DNA of 64,000 nucleotides from AP-15 sp963762575 (GCA_963762575.1 CAVXLL010000017.1:372001-436000); one strand, 5' to 3'; shown: positions 53,477 to 63,215, counted from the first letter of the stretch. Program-made: numbers and translations. Notes: a model not told the origin generated them from the sequence alone.

Positions 53477-54689
53477 CTACCGCGCGTCTGCGTGGCGGGC
53501 GAAATGCTGCAGGTCGAGGCGCCGCAGACCTGCTTCCATCGAGGTTTTGCCATCGGGCGAGGTCCAGGTTGCGCTCAGACCGCCATCGGCGCGCGGCCGA
53601 AAATGCAGGGTGCTCTTGCCCTTTTCCTCGAAGATGAACTCGTCATCGACGAGGCGTCCTTTGCGGTGGCTCCATTCCGCCGGTTCGTTCTCGTCGATCC
53701 CCGGCCCGATGGCGTAGACGGCGGCCACTTCGGTGCCGCGCGTCTCCTCGATGGCGAGGAGCACCTCACGGCCGTTCGGGTAAAATCCATACCATGACTG
53801 ACGCCCATTGGTTCTGCCGCCGGTTACGGGATTGGTGGGCGCCGAGCCGCCGGCCACCGCGGCGGGAGTGTGCGAAGCAGCCCGGGGGTGGACGAGCTCG
53901 TCCGGCAGGCGCATTTCGGAGCTTGGTGACTTCCCCCAGGCCGGATCGCAAACCTGCTCGCCTTCGATCTTCTCTGCATCGATGAAAATCGCGGATGCAG
54001 CTGCCGAACCGGCGCAGGAACAAGCCGGTTGACGATGCCCAATGCCCCGCCAGGAACGCCGGTTGGTCGATGACGCTGTAACCGATTTGCCGGCCTGCGA
54101 GGATCCCGCGCGAGTGCTCGCCGCGTCCGCCCGGGTCGAAATCGTCGCCGTGGAAATAGAACAGCATGACGCGCGCCCGTTTGACCCGCTCGAGCAGCGG
54201 ATAGAGCCGCGTCGCATTGAGACGCCACGAATCGTAGAACTCGTCGAAATTGCCGAAAGCGGCGGGCGCTGTCGCCACGACCGCGTCCACATCCTCGGAG
54301 GAGTCGGCCGCCATCAAGGCGAGGAACGCCCCAAAGGATTGGCCGGCGAGCACAATGCGGCGATAGCCTTTGCGCTTCAGCTGACCCACCAGCTCGACCA
54401 GCCGGCGTGTACTGGCCGTCAGAGTGTCGCCCTCGCGCGGCCGATCGAAGCGCAAAACGTCCCATCCCGCATCGCGCAGCACCCTCAAATAAGGCGGTGT
54501 GGGCGAATCGGAATCTTCCGTGTTGATCGAGCGGCCATGGTTCCAAACCACCGCGCCGATCGCTTTATCCGGGCCGGCCAAGGCCTGGTTAAAGGCCGGA
54601 TCGAGCCCGACCGCTCCTACCGGAGCGCCAGCGAAAGCCATAATACAGAGGACGAGCCCCCACACCGCCGCGATCGACCATTGCCGCAT
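53477..54689 (-). CDS. Secreted alpha/beta hydrolase-like protein, single frameshift
   Basis: Starts at the ATG at 54689 with a signal peptide (MRQWSIAAVWGLVLCIMAFA, cleaved near GAVG). The hydrolase core includes AVVWNHGRSINTEDS and the nucleophile elbow GQSFGAFLALMAADS with a Ser between Gly residues. VMLFYFHGDDFDPGG follows. Near 53985 the frame changes, joining RFGSCIRDF to IDAEKIEGEQVCDPAWG and the C-terminal beta-rich part ending at 53477. About 404 residues when joined. Substrate unknown. Confidence 0.72.
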
Positions 54690-54878
54690 TCCTGATGCCC
54701 CCGCCCCTTGCCTTGGCCCAGGCTCTGAGACGGAAGCTTAACAGAGTGTAATTCTTTATGTCCACTTGGTAACGGGGCACGGCCAATCGCTCGGAGGAGC
54801 GAATACCTTAGCCGAGCGAGTTATTGTGCCTGCTGCGACGAACTGGCGCATTCTATCGCCAGTTTCCCCGCCGCGGTA

Positions 54879-55067
54879 TTATTCCTGCCGCAGCGTCATC
54901 AAAACGACTGCAGCGAGGAGTACGCCGAACGCCTCGAAACCGGTGTTGATCTGTCCCAACGCCATGCTCAGCAGCGTGGTCGCGGCGGTGGCGGCTCCAA
55001 TCAATAGCGGCATCGGCACATTCCGGCATTTTGACTTCGGGGCAAAGACGCCGATGTAACGATTCAC
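54879..55067 (-). CDS. Small membrane protein
   Basis: Sixty-two residues from a GTG at 55067. Two hydrophobic segments (PLLIGAATAATTLLSMALG and FEAFGVLLAAVVLMTLR) follow a basic N-terminus. It could also be noncoding; the composition is coding-like but the start and expression are unproven. The rest of 54690-55109 shows nothing else. Confidence 0.4.
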   Translation of the reverse strand: MNRYIGVFAPKSKCRNVPMPLLIGAATAATTLLSMALGQINTGFEAFGVLLAAVVLMTLRQE

Positions 55068-55109
55068 ATTTGCCTCTATTCCCTTAACGATGTCACTCGG
55101 AGGGAGAAA

Positions 55110-55515
55110 ATGCCGATTCTTTACGTTGCCCGCAGCTCCAAGCTGGGCCGCTGGGCGTCCGATGTCGGGCTCGGCAAGAATGTCTACAAGGTCGGGGTGG
55201 CCGATGGCGATCCAAAGGCGCTGGCAGCCGCGGGCTGGGCCGGCGAGACCGATTGGACGATCGTGCGCAAGACGGCGGTCGAGGGTCTGAGCGAGGCAGG
55301 AAGCGCTCGATCGGCTCGGCCGCAAGGAAAAGATGATCGATCCGAACCTCTACCCAAAGCTGAAGGGAGCGGCCGGCGTGTTTCGGCTAACTCCCGCGCG
55401 GGTCGAGAATCACATCATCGTGACGCGGGCGCTGGCAGGTCAAAGCGACCGCATCAAGATCAAGCTGAAACCGGCCGACTACGCCGATTACCTGATTCAC
55501 AACACGTTGCGATAG
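55110..55515 (+). CDS. Small conserved hypothetical protein, single frameshift
   Basis: From the ATG at 55110 (GGAGGG upstream): PILYVARSSKLGRWASDVGL and VYKVGVADGDPKALAAAGWA. Near 55300 the frame changes and continues EALDRLGRKEKMIDPNLYPK, FRLTPARVENHIIVTRALAG, KPADYADYLIHNTLR, ending at 55515. About 135 residues joined. I do not recognise the family. The end overlaps the convergent hydrolase gene by 19 bp. Confidence 0.6.
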
Positions 55516-56408
55516 CGGGGCGGTAAACGGGCTAGGAGTTCGCTGATCGCCTGGACGACCGCCTCCGGGGCCTCGCGCGGTAGAAAGTGCCCGGCCCGCG
55601 GTATAATGCGGTTCTGATAGGGGCCGGTAAAATGGCGGGCTGCACTTTCTGTCCTGCCCGGCGGGGACACGCCGTCGGCTCCCCCTTCTAGGGCGATTGT
55701 CGGCACCGTGATCGGCGGTTGGCGTGCGAGTTGCGCCTCGACCGCATCGACTGCCGGGTCGCCCGGCGCGACGCCGTAACGGTGACGGTAGGATTGGATC
55801 ACGACCTCGACGAAATCCGGATTGTCGAATGATGCTGCGGTTTGTTCGTAAGTCGCATCGTCAAAGCGGTAATTGGGCGACCACAATTCCCAGAGTAGCC
55901 GGCACAGCGGGCCTCGGTTCGCCGCCAAACCTGCCCGGCCGCGCTCGGTGTGGAAATACCATTGGTACCAACGGCGGTACTCGGTCTCAGGCGTAGCCGG
56001 TTTTGCGGCCTCGGCGATGTTCTGGATGTTGTAGCCGCCGACCGTGACTAATCCGGCGGCGCGTTGCGGCCACAACGCCGCAACGATGCAGGCCGCGCGG
56101 CCGCCCCAATCGTATCCCGCAAGAACCGCCCGCTCCAACCCGAGTGCATCCATGAAATCGGCGAGATCGCGGCCGAGCGCCGCCTGCTGACCCGACCGCG
56201 GCGTCCCGGCATCGAGAAAACGGGTCGACCCATATCCGCGAAGGTAGGGCACGAAGACGCGCCCGCCCAGCATCGCGAGGGGAGGCACAACCCAATCGTA
56301 AGCGTGGACGTCATCGGGAAAGCCATGCAGCAGAATGACCGCTTTGCCGGCAGGTGGCCCGCTCTCCTCGTAGGCGATCTCGAGCGTCGGCGTGCGGATC
56401 GCCTTCAT
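55497..56408 (-). CDS. Alpha/beta hydrolase, epoxide hydrolase-like
   Basis: Protein of 303 residues from the ATG at 56408. VILLHGFPDDVHAYDWVVPP carries the oxyanion HGFP motif. The nucleophile Asp lies in LAGYDWGGRAACIVAALW, pointing to an epoxide hydrolase or haloalkane dehalogenase-like mechanism. The cap region and the catalytic His near RIIPRAGHFLPREAP complete the triad. The substrate is unknown. Its start overlaps the rhodanese-like fragment by 4 bp (ATGA), so the two are translated together. Confidence 0.87.
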   Translation of the reverse strand: MKAIRTPTLEIAYEESGPPAGKAVILLHGFPDDVHAYDWVVPPLAMLGGRVFVPYLRGYGSTRFLDAGTPRSGQQAALGRDLADFMDALGLERAVLAGYDWGGRAACIVAALWPQRAAGLVTVGGYNIQNIAEAAKPATPETEYRRWYQWYFHTERGRAGLAANRGPLCRLLWELWSPNYRFDDATYEQTAASFDNPDFVEVVIQSYRHRYGVAPGDPAVDAVEAQLARQPPITVPTIALEGGADGVSPPGRTESAARHFTGPYQNRIIPRAGHFLPREAPEAVVQAISELLARLPPRYRNVL

Positions 56409-56650
56409 GACACGGCGATCCGGAAACCGGACAGCCCGTCGGCGGCAATCTGCACAGGCAGCTCCATCTCCCACTGAAGATAGGGCACGAGACGGGAGAT
56501 TTCGGTTTCCAGCCGACTGTAGGGGAGGTTTACGCCAAGCATCGGGTGGCCCGAACCGTGCTGGCCCTCCTCGCGCACATCGAGAAAGGCGATCTCGCGA
56601 TCATCGGCCAGCCATCCCCTGACGGTCTCGACGTCAACCGATTTGGTCAT
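56405..56650 (-). CDS. Short rhodanese-like protein without the catalytic Cys (probably truncated)
   Basis: From the ATG at 56650, 81 residues: KSVDVETVRGWLADDREIAF, DVREEGQHGSGHP and GVNLPYSRLETEISRLVP, the N-terminal part of a rhodanese domain that normally belongs to longer multi-rhodanese proteins. The active-site Cys loop is missing and the last 25 residues (QWEMELPVQIAADGL) do not fit. It is likely a fragment kept in frame in front of the hydrolase gene. Confidence 0.55.
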   Translation of the reverse strand: MTKSVDVETVRGWLADDREIAFLDVREEGQHGSGHPMLGVNLPYSRLETEISRLVPYLQWEMELPVQIAADGLSGFRIAVS

Positions 56651-56816
56651 ACGGTGCCCCTTGGTCCCAGACAACAATTGGCGGCAGAATTGCAATCTGC
56701 CCCCGATCTCGCAAGGCCGGATCCCCTGGGGGCTTTTTGCTGCCTGATTGACAAGATATTAATTCTGGCCGGAAGCCCCAACGGCCCCGCCTGGACTGCT
56801 GCATCCCGTTTGTGAG

Positions 56817-57644
56817 ATGGTTAGGATCATGATCTTGCCCCGTGTTGCCTTCCTGGCGGCGATCGCGTTTGCGCTGCTTCTTACGCCGACCGCTTCGAGA
56901 GCGCCGGCAGCGGAACCCGATCGGGTCTACGCTCGGTTCGAGATTTTCGGGTTTGCCGGCTTCCATGTGCTGACCAACCGCACCACGATCCAGGAGATCG
57001 GGGATCGATATACCATCGCGATGGATCTCGACACCCGGGGCCTCGCGAGTGTCTTCGTCGACCTGACGAGCCATTCGGAAGTCCGCGGAGAGTTTGCCAA
57101 GGGCGCGGCTCGGCCCGAAACATATCGCGCCGATGTGCGCCGAAACGGTGCGGAGCGGCATTATGCGGTGGATTTCAACCGCGACGGCAGCGTGGCGAAC
57201 GCCGCGACTCCGGGTTCGCCTAGCGAGCCCTTTGTTGTGGCAGCCGAGAAGAGCCGAGGCGCCGTCGACCAGCTAACGGCGTATTTCTTGATCGAGTTGC
57301 AGCTCGCCCAGGGCGGCTCGTGTTCGCTGGTCGTCCCGGTTTTCGACGGCAGCGGTTTCTATAATCTTCGCTTCTCCGATCTAAAGCGGGAGACGTTGTC
57401 GGCCGACGGGTATCAGAAGTTCGCCGGCCCCGCCCAGGTTTGCCAGGTCGTGCGCGAGGATATCGTCGTCAACCCGGACAACAACGAGGATACCTATAAA
57501 CGCGGCCGGATCTGGTATGCCCGGGTGGCTGGCGATCGAATGATGCCGGTGCGGATGGAATACGACACCGCATTCGGCATTGTTAAGGGCTATCTTGCAG
57601 AACTGCGCGGGCCGGGCACCAAACTCACTCTGGTAGCGGAATAG
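56817..57644 (+). CDS. DUF3108-domain exported protein
   Basis: 275 residues from the ATG at 56817, or 271 from the ATG at 56829, which has AGGA just before it. Signal peptide: LPRVAFLAAIAFALLLTPTA, cleaved near AAEP. The beta-rich domain (ARFEIFGFAGFHVLTNRTTI, YTIAMDLDTRGLASVFVDL, RIWYARVAGDRMMPVRMEYD) matches DUF3108, periplasmic beta-structured proteins of unknown function. It ends 8 bp from the convergent hpnR-like gene. Confidence 0.82.
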   Translation: MVRIMILPRVAFLAAIAFALLLTPTASRAPAAEPDRVYARFEIFGFAGFHVLTNRTTIQEIGDRYTIAMDLDTRGLASVFVDLTSHSEVRGEFAKGAARPETYRADVRRNGAERHYAVDFNRDGSVANAATPGSPSEPFVVAAEKSRGAVDQLTAYFLIELQLAQGGSCSLVVPVFDGSGFYNLRFSDLKRETLSADGYQKFAGPAQVCQVVREDIVVNPDNNEDTYKRGRIWYARVAGDRMMPVRMEYDTAFGIVKGYLAELRGPGTKLTLVAE

Positions 57645-57651
57645 CCGCGCC

Positions 57652-59199
57652 CTAGGGCGCGGCTTCGATCCGAGTCTCCTCGACAAAGCGCTCGGTGGCG
57701 GCGTCGATCGCCCGGCCTTTGCGTCCCCGCGGGGCATGAATATAGAGCGACCTGCTGCCTCGCTGAGACTCGTCGACGGCCCGTGGCGGCAAGGGAATCT
57801 CGTAGACGACGGGAGCGGCATGGTCGGCGAGCAGCAGCTCGGGCCGATAGACGCTATTGAGGCTGAACAAGCTCTTGACGAAGTTGGTCTGCCCCCGCAG
57901 CAGCAGCCGGGCGGCGATCCCGGAGGCGTCCCACAGCTGGCGCCAGTCGAGATGCCTGCGATAGATCGCCCGCTGCGTCGTCACCAGCTCGCGGTAGAAC
58001 TCAGCGAGCGGCAGACGCGTCGGCAATACCGCGTGCTGGATATCGAACAGGCGGTAATCGCGGGTCTCCAGCCGGCGGCCGTCGGTGATCCAGCTCTCGG
58101 TCCCAGGATAGGGAGTGTTGACGCTGATATTGATGACGTCGGGCATCTCCAGGCACCACTCGCGCACGACCTTGAAGCGCTCATGGTCCCAATCGGGGTC
58201 GGCGATCAGGTTGATCGCGACATTGACGCCCAGCGAGCGGGCGAATTCGACTGCCTCGAAATTGCGGCCGAGCGAGACGCGTTTGCGGTATTTTCGGAGC
58301 CCCTCCTCGTCGATCGCCTCGAGGCCGAGAAACACGGTCTTCAGCCCGATCCGTTGCCAGAGCCGGAACGCGTCCTTGTTGCGCAGCAGGACGTCGCCCC
58401 GGGTCTCAAGGTAGTAACGCTTGCGGATGCCGGCGCGAACGATCGCCTCGCCGATCTCCATCCCGTGCCGCTCGTGGACAAAAGCGACGTCGTCGACGAT
58501 GAAGACGCCCGGTTCGCGAATCGACCGCAAATCCTCGACCACCCGCTGCGAGCTAACCAGCCGGTAGCTGCGGCCATAAAACGTCCAGGCGCTGCAGAAT
58601 GAGCAATCCCAGGGGCAGCCGCGCGAGAATTCGATCGAGGCGCAGGGATCGAGCGTGCCGAGGAAATATTTCCGGCGGTGGCGCAGCAAGTCGCGCGCCG
58701 GCATCAGCTCGTCGAGCGAATGCACAAAGCTGGGAGATGGCCCCTCTCCGCACGCAGTCACCGCACCGGGAACCGAGCCGATCCCGTTCCCCGCCTCGAT
58801 TGCGGCAATCAGGAGCGGCGTGGCGGCTTCGCCCTCGCCCTTGAGCACACAGTCGATGGCGCCTGCCCCGTGCTCGATGATCGCGCTCGCCGTAAACGAG
58901 GCGCTGTGTCCGCCGACGCAAACAAAGATCTCCGGAAACCGCGCCTTGGTTGCTTTGGCGAGATCAACGATCTCGGGCACATTCGCCAGGTAATTGCACG
59001 AAAACGCGACGACATCGGGCCGCCAGCTCCGCAATAGGCGAAAATACGCGCCATGGTCCTCGACCTGCAGATCGATCAGCCGCACCTGGTGCCCGGCCCG
59101 GCGCAGCGATTGCGCGACGAGCTCGAGCCCGAGCGGCTCGAGCCGCAGAAACACTTTTGTGTACATCAAGGGTCCGGGATGGACGCCGAGCAGCCGCAC
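57652..59199 (-). CDS. hpnR: B12-binding radical SAM protein, probable hopanoid C-3 methylase HpnR
   Basis: 515 residues from a GTG at 59199, chosen because AGGAGGG lies 8 bases upstream; longer frames lack support. An N-terminal cobalamin-binding domain (LGVHPGPLMYTKVFLRLEPL, VAFSCNYLANVPEIVDLA, CVGGHSASF) is followed by a radical SAM core with CPWDCSFC (Cys195, Cys199, Cys202) binding the 4Fe-4S cluster, then LETRGDVLLRNKDAF and INISVNTPYPGTESWIT. The N-terminal signature is that of HpnR, which methylates hopanoids at C-3. The name is from recall of the family; other class B radical SAM methylases are possible. No other hpn gene is in the window. Confidence 0.8.
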   Translation of the reverse strand: MRLLGVHPGPLMYTKVFLRLEPLGLELVAQSLRRAGHQVRLIDLQVEDHGAYFRLLRSWRPDVVAFSCNYLANVPEIVDLAKATKARFPEIFVCVGGHSASFTASAIIEHGAGAIDCVLKGEGEAATPLLIAAIEAGNGIGSVPGAVTACGEGPSPSFVHSLDELMPARDLLRHRRKYFLGTLDPCASIEFSRGCPWDCSFCSAWTFYGRSYRLVSSQRVVEDLRSIREPGVFIVDDVAFVHERHGMEIGEAIVRAGIRKRYYLETRGDVLLRNKDAFRLWQRIGLKTVFLGLEAIDEEGLRKYRKRVSLGRNFEAVEFARSLGVNVAINLIADPDWDHERFKVVREWCLEMPDVINISVNTPYPGTESWITDGRRLETRDYRLFDIQHAVLPTRLPLAEFYRELVTTQRAIYRRHLDWRQLWDASGIAARLLLRGQTNFVKSLFSLNSVYRPELLLADHAAPVVYEIPLPPRAVDESQRGSRSLYIHAPRGRKGRAIDAATERFVEETRIEAAP

Positions 59200-59319
59200 G
59201 AGAGATCCCTCCTGGCAATCACCGGTCTGAGCCCGAACCCGCCGAGCGCAGTGAGGTTCCACCGCCTATCGAAAATAGGGTATCGCTAGCATGGTGACGC
59301 TCACCCAGAGAGACGCCGG

Positions 59320-60093
59320 ATGACGCAGGATTGGACAAAGCTCGCCGCCGACCTGGAGCGCCTGTTGAAGCTACGGGCGATCCCGTTCGGCATGAAGCTT
59401 TTTGAGAACCGCGACGAGATGGAGGCGATCCCGAGAATCCGCCGTCCGACATCGGTGCACACGCTCGATCAGGTCGTCGCGCAAGCCGCCCGGCTCGGCT
59501 GGACCGTCGGCATCACCAGCGAGGATCTCGTCGGGGCGCAATGCCGGGCAGTGGTCGGACTCGGCCTCGCAAAAGACGAGAAATGGCGCTCCGGCGAGCA
59601 CATGGTCGGGGTCTGGTACAGCAGGCCCGAGGACGCGCAGGCACATCAGGCGGCGATGGAATGCGTGCCCGACGGCCGTTACGAGGCGTTCGCCGTGGCG
59701 CCTCTGGCGAGCGGACGGCTCGACCCGCCGGATATCGCGCTGTTCTATGCGACGCCAGGCGCGATGATCTACTTCATCAACGGCCTGCAGTGGTCGGGCT
59801 ACAAGCGCTTCGATTGGAGTGTCGTCGGCGAGTCGGCGTGTGCGGATTCCTGGGGGCGGGCGCTGAAGACGCGTCAGCCGAGCCTATCGATCCCGTGCTT
59901 CGCCGAGCGCCGTTACGGCGGCGTGCTCGACGACGAAATGCTGATGGCCTTGCCTCCCGACGATATCCCCAAGGCGATCACCGGTATGGAAGCGCTCGCC
60001 AAGAATGGCTTGCGCTACCCCTTCCCGCAATACGGCATCCAACAGGACGTCCGCGCCGGGATGGCGGTCAGCTATCCCGGCCGAGGAGGTTAA
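59320..60093 (+). CDS. DUF169 family protein
   Basis: Protein of 257 residues, divergent from the hpnR-like gene. LAADLERLLKLRAIPFGMKL is the usual DUF169 start, and the middle part has EDLVGAQCRAVVGLGLA and VAPLASGRLDPPDIALFYAT, with ACADSWGRAL and CFAERRYGGVLDDEML near the end. The Cys positions are conserved in the family and may bind metal; function unknown. Its end overlaps the convergent CBS-domain gene by 4 bp. Confidence 0.85.
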   Translation: MTQDWTKLAADLERLLKLRAIPFGMKLFENRDEMEAIPRIRRPTSVHTLDQVVAQAARLGWTVGITSEDLVGAQCRAVVGLGLAKDEKWRSGEHMVGVWYSRPEDAQAHQAAMECVPDGRYEAFAVAPLASGRLDPPDIALFYATPGAMIYFINGLQWSGYKRFDWSVVGESACADSWGRALKTRQPSLSIPCFAERRYGGVLDDEMLMALPPDDIPKAITGMEALAKNGLRYPFPQYGIQQDVRAGMAVSYPGRGG

Positions 60094-60548
60094 GCTGCAG
60101 CCGGCGCTCGGCGAATGGCCCGGCTTTCTCTGCCGGACCGGCCTGGCGCTCTTCGTGACCTCGGTTTGGTCCTGGGTTGTCCTTTCAGAGATGTCAGATC
60201 GCCGAGCGACACGGTGCCGATGAGGCGTTTATCGCGGCTCACTACGGGCAGGCGGCGGACCCACCAACCTCGCATTTTCTCCGACACTTCCTCGGCGCTC
60301 TCGCTTTCGAAGCAATAGAGCACATCGGAGGACATCGCCTCTCCGACGGTGGTCTTTCCCGGATCCAAGCCCTCTGCCGCAACGTGCATGGCAATATCAT
60401 GGCCGGTGATCGTTCCGATCAACCGATTGTCTTCTCCGACCGGGAGCGCCCCGGACTCGACGTCCGCCATCAGACGCGCCGCGGTCCTCAGAGTGTCGCT
60501 GGGGCTCACCGTCTCGAGGTCCGGCGTCATCACGTCGGCGACTTTCAT
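60090..60548 (-). CDS. CBS-domain protein
   Basis: Protein of 152 residues with two CBS repeats: VADVMTPDLETVSPSDTLRT, PVGEDNRLIGTITGHDIAMH and VGEAMSSDVLYCFESESAEE, PVVSRDKRLIGTVSLGDLTS. GGAGGATGAG precedes the ATG at 60548. CBS pairs sense adenosyl ligands or ionic state; the target is not known. A basic tail (RTKPRSRRAPGRSG) follows the second repeat. Transcribed in the same direction as the NCS1 gene 95 bp upstream. Confidence 0.87.
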   Translation of the reverse strand: MKVADVMTPDLETVSPSDTLRTAARLMADVESGALPVGEDNRLIGTITGHDIAMHVAAEGLDPGKTTVGEAMSSDVLYCFESESAEEVSEKMRGWWVRRLPVVSRDKRLIGTVSLGDLTSLKGQPRTKPRSRRAPGRSGRESRAIRRAPAAA

Positions 60549-60643
60549 CTCATCCTCCCGTCACCTCCGTCGGAGGCGAGCCACAATTGGCAAACGGTCT
60601 GCTGCCAATCACAGTTCCCGGTTGGGTCGAGGAGGTATTGGTG

Positions 60644-62098
60644 TCAGCGCAGAGCGAGCTCCCAATCGAGATCTTCGACCGGCTCGCGTTGCTCGCCCGG
60701 GTGCGATGCTCGGGCGAGCCAGGTAAAATAGGGCGACAGCAGCTGCATCGTCGCCCAGTAGCCTGCGCCGCTCGCGAGCAAAGTGACCACTACCCGAATC
60801 CATTCGGCGGGAATGACAAACATGTAGGCGAGAAATCCGAGCGCCGTCCAAATTACCGCGATCGGGTTGACGCCTTTCCAGTACCAGTACGGACCCTCGG
60901 TCTCGAACAATGCAACGACGTCGATACGCATTCGTTTGACCAGCAGATAATCGGCGATCAGCACCCCGGCGATCGGTGAGAATACATTCCCCAAAATCCC
61001 GACGTAAGTCGTGTAGCCGCTCGCAACGTCCGGGATCGCGGAGAGGATGATGCCGAGCACGCTGATGACCAAGGTGGTCCAGAACCGGCCGAGCCGCTCG
61101 AAAATGTTCGACAGCGACAAGCCGCCCGTATAGAGGTTGAGAACGTTGATCGTCCAATTGTCGAGCGCGATGACGATCAGGAACAGCAGCAAGATGAACC
61201 AGCTGGTGGTAAGGCCGGAGGCGACCTCGAATACATTGGCGGTCTTGCCGAGCGTGGCGGCGGCCCCGTAGGCGCCGATGCAGGCGGCAAAACATCCGCC
61301 GCCGACCTTTCCGAGCAAGGTGCCCCACCACATGTCGACGCGCGAGCGCGTGTAGCGGCAAAAATCGGCCGAGTCGGTGACCATCGTCAACGACCCCGCG
61401 GCGACGACATTCATCCAGGTGACGAAGAGGAGCCAGCCGGCTTCCGGCTTCCCGCCGTAGTGAAACACCTGGGACGGCGCGTAATTGGGGTCGCTGTGCG
61501 TGCCCAGCAAAACCAGCACGAACGACAGGATCAGAATCTTGAAGGGCAGTGCTATTCGCGACAGATGCTTCAGCGAATCATAGCCAATGATCGCGACGAT
61601 CGCCTGAAGAATGGCGAAAATGACGCTGATCGTGACCAGCGAATGCGGCGTTCCGGTCCACCGATCGAGGATCGCCACGACCGCGAGGGAGCCCGCCACG
61701 GTCTGGTATGCGAACCAATAGGTCGAAGCGATCGTGCGCAGGAACGAGGGCACCCATTTGGCGCCGCGCAAGCCGTAAACCATGCGCATCGAGACCTGAC
61801 CCGGCAACCCGTAATCGACCCCGACGGTTGCCGTGATGGTATAGGCGACGGTGGCGAGCAGCACTCCTGCGGTGATCGCTCCGACCGCGCCCCAGAACGA
61901 CAAGCCCGATACCACGGCCATGCCGCCGACCAGCATCGATCCGGGATTGAGCGCGAACCCGAAAATAATCGCGAATATGTCGTGCCATCGTACCGTCTTC
62001 AGCTCCGGCGGGACCGGCTCGATGCCGAATTGCTCGACTCCCTTGGGCTGGTGATACCGCTTGCGGATCTTTTCCTCGATTTCCACAACCGAATGCAT
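60644..62098 (-). CDS. NCS1-family nucleobase:cation symporter
   Basis: Protein of 484 residues with about 12 membrane helices. Signature: the N-terminal EQFGIEPVPPELKTVRWHDI, then FALNPGSMLVGGMAVVSGLS, GQVSMRMVYGLRGAKWVPS and VTDSADFCRYTRSR. NCS1 proteins take up pyrimidines, purines, allantoin, hydantoins or thiamine precursors with Na+ or H+. The substrate cannot be fixed here. GAGGAG lies upstream of the ATG. The next gene upstream on the same strand, a TauD-like dioxygenase, is 202 bp away. Confidence 0.88.
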   Translation of the reverse strand: MHSVVEIEEKIRKRYHQPKGVEQFGIEPVPPELKTVRWHDIFAIIFGFALNPGSMLVGGMAVVSGLSFWGAVGAITAGVLLATVAYTITATVGVDYGLPGQVSMRMVYGLRGAKWVPSFLRTIASTYWFAYQTVAGSLAVVAILDRWTGTPHSLVTISVIFAILQAIVAIIGYDSLKHLSRIALPFKILILSFVLVLLGTHSDPNYAPSQVFHYGGKPEAGWLLFVTWMNVVAAGSLTMVTDSADFCRYTRSRVDMWWGTLLGKVGGGCFAACIGAYGAAATLGKTANVFEVASGLTTSWFILLLFLIVIALDNWTINVLNLYTGGLSLSNIFERLGRFWTTLVISVLGIILSAIPDVASGYTTYVGILGNVFSPIAGVLIADYLLVKRMRIDVVALFETEGPYWYWKGVNPIAVIWTALGFLAYMFVIPAEWIRVVVTLLASGAGYWATMQLLSPYFTWLARASHPGEQREPVEDLDWELALR

Positions 62099-62300
62099 TG
62101 CTGTTCTCCTCGGAGCTTATCGAACAGCAATTCACAGCAATAACCATGCCACAATAATTTTGCTTAAACAACAGGCAATCTGCTCAGTGAAAAGTCAGAT
62201 CGTGATACTACTTACGGTTATTTATTATTCGCCGTCCAAATATTAAGAACTCAGGCCCCAAATCGAGGCATTCCCGGACGAGATTCCGCTACCTTTTGCT

Positions 62301-63185
62301 TCACGCGGCTTGTTCGATCGTCCCCGTGTTGCCAGCCAAAGTGGTGCGGCGCACGTCGCGCACCTCGGTGCGGTCGAAGCGGCGGGCGCGGTGCATCGTT
62401 GCCCGGTTATCCCACATGACGAGGTCGTAGGGCCGCCATGCGTGCGAATAGACGAACGCGGGCGCTGTCGCATGCTCGGTCAGGTCGCGCAGGAACACGC
62501 GCCCTTCGGGGATCGTCCAGCCGACGATCGCGCCGGCGTGGGAGGACAGGAACAGTGATTTGCGCCCGGTTGCCGGGTGAATCCGCACCAGCCGCTGCCG
62601 CACCGGCCGGAACGCCGCGATTTCCTCTGCGGTCAGATCGGTAAACCCGATCGCTTCGCGCGAATAGATCAGCGAGTGCTCGCAGACGAGGTCCTCGATT
62701 TCGGCCTTGGTGCGGTGATCCAGCGCGTCATAGGCGGCGCGCATATCGGCAAATTCGGTGTTGGCGCCCCATGAGGGGAGGACCCGCGCGGAGAGCAGCG
62801 AATATTTCGCCGGAACCGGGCGGAACGAGCTGTCGGAGTGCCACAGCCGGTCCCCCAGCTTGAAGAACCATACCCGATCCTCGTCGGACATGATGTTGCC
62901 GTGCTTGTCGAGGTTGGAAAAATCCGCGATGCCCGGGCCGAGCCGATAGTCCTCGCGTTTTCGGACATGCCCCGGCGTGTTGTAATTTTCGAGCTCCCCG
63001 AAATGGCAAGTGAACGCGATCTGCTCCTCGTCGGTGAGGTTCTGGTGGCGAAAGATCAGCACGGCATACTCGCTCATGCCCGCCTCGACCGCATCGATCT
63101 CCCCTGGGGCGAGCGGCTTCCGGCAATCGATACCCGAAACCTCTCCGGCAAAGGCTGGGTGAAGTGGACGGATCGATACACGCAT
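62301..63185 (-). CDS. TauD/TfdA-family Fe(II)/2-oxoglutarate dioxygenase
   Basis: 294 residues. Metal ligands: His116 and Asp118 in LWHSDSSF and His265 in MWDNRATMHRARRF; the 2-oxoglutarate Arg is at 279 or 280 in DVRRTTLAG. Good ribosome site GGGAGG before the ATG at 63185. Members hydroxylate taurine, sulfonates, 2,4-D and other small acids. The substrate is unknown, though the neighbouring NCS1 transporter suggests a small nitrogenous compound. Confidence 0.87.
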   Translation of the reverse strand: MRVSIRPLHPAFAGEVSGIDCRKPLAPGEIDAVEAGMSEYAVLIFRHQNLTDEEQIAFTCHFGELENYNTPGHVRKREDYRLGPGIADFSNLDKHGNIMSDEDRVWFFKLGDRLWHSDSSFRPVPAKYSLLSARVLPSWGANTEFADMRAAYDALDHRTKAEIEDLVCEHSLIYSREAIGFTDLTAEEIAAFRPVRQRLVRIHPATGRKSLFLSSHAGAIVGWTIPEGRVFLRDLTEHATAPAFVYSHAWRPYDLVMWDNRATMHRARRFDRTEVRDVRRTTLAGNTGTIEQAA

Positions 63186-63215
63186 CCCGTTTACCTCCCG
63201 AGTTGAAATGGCTTC

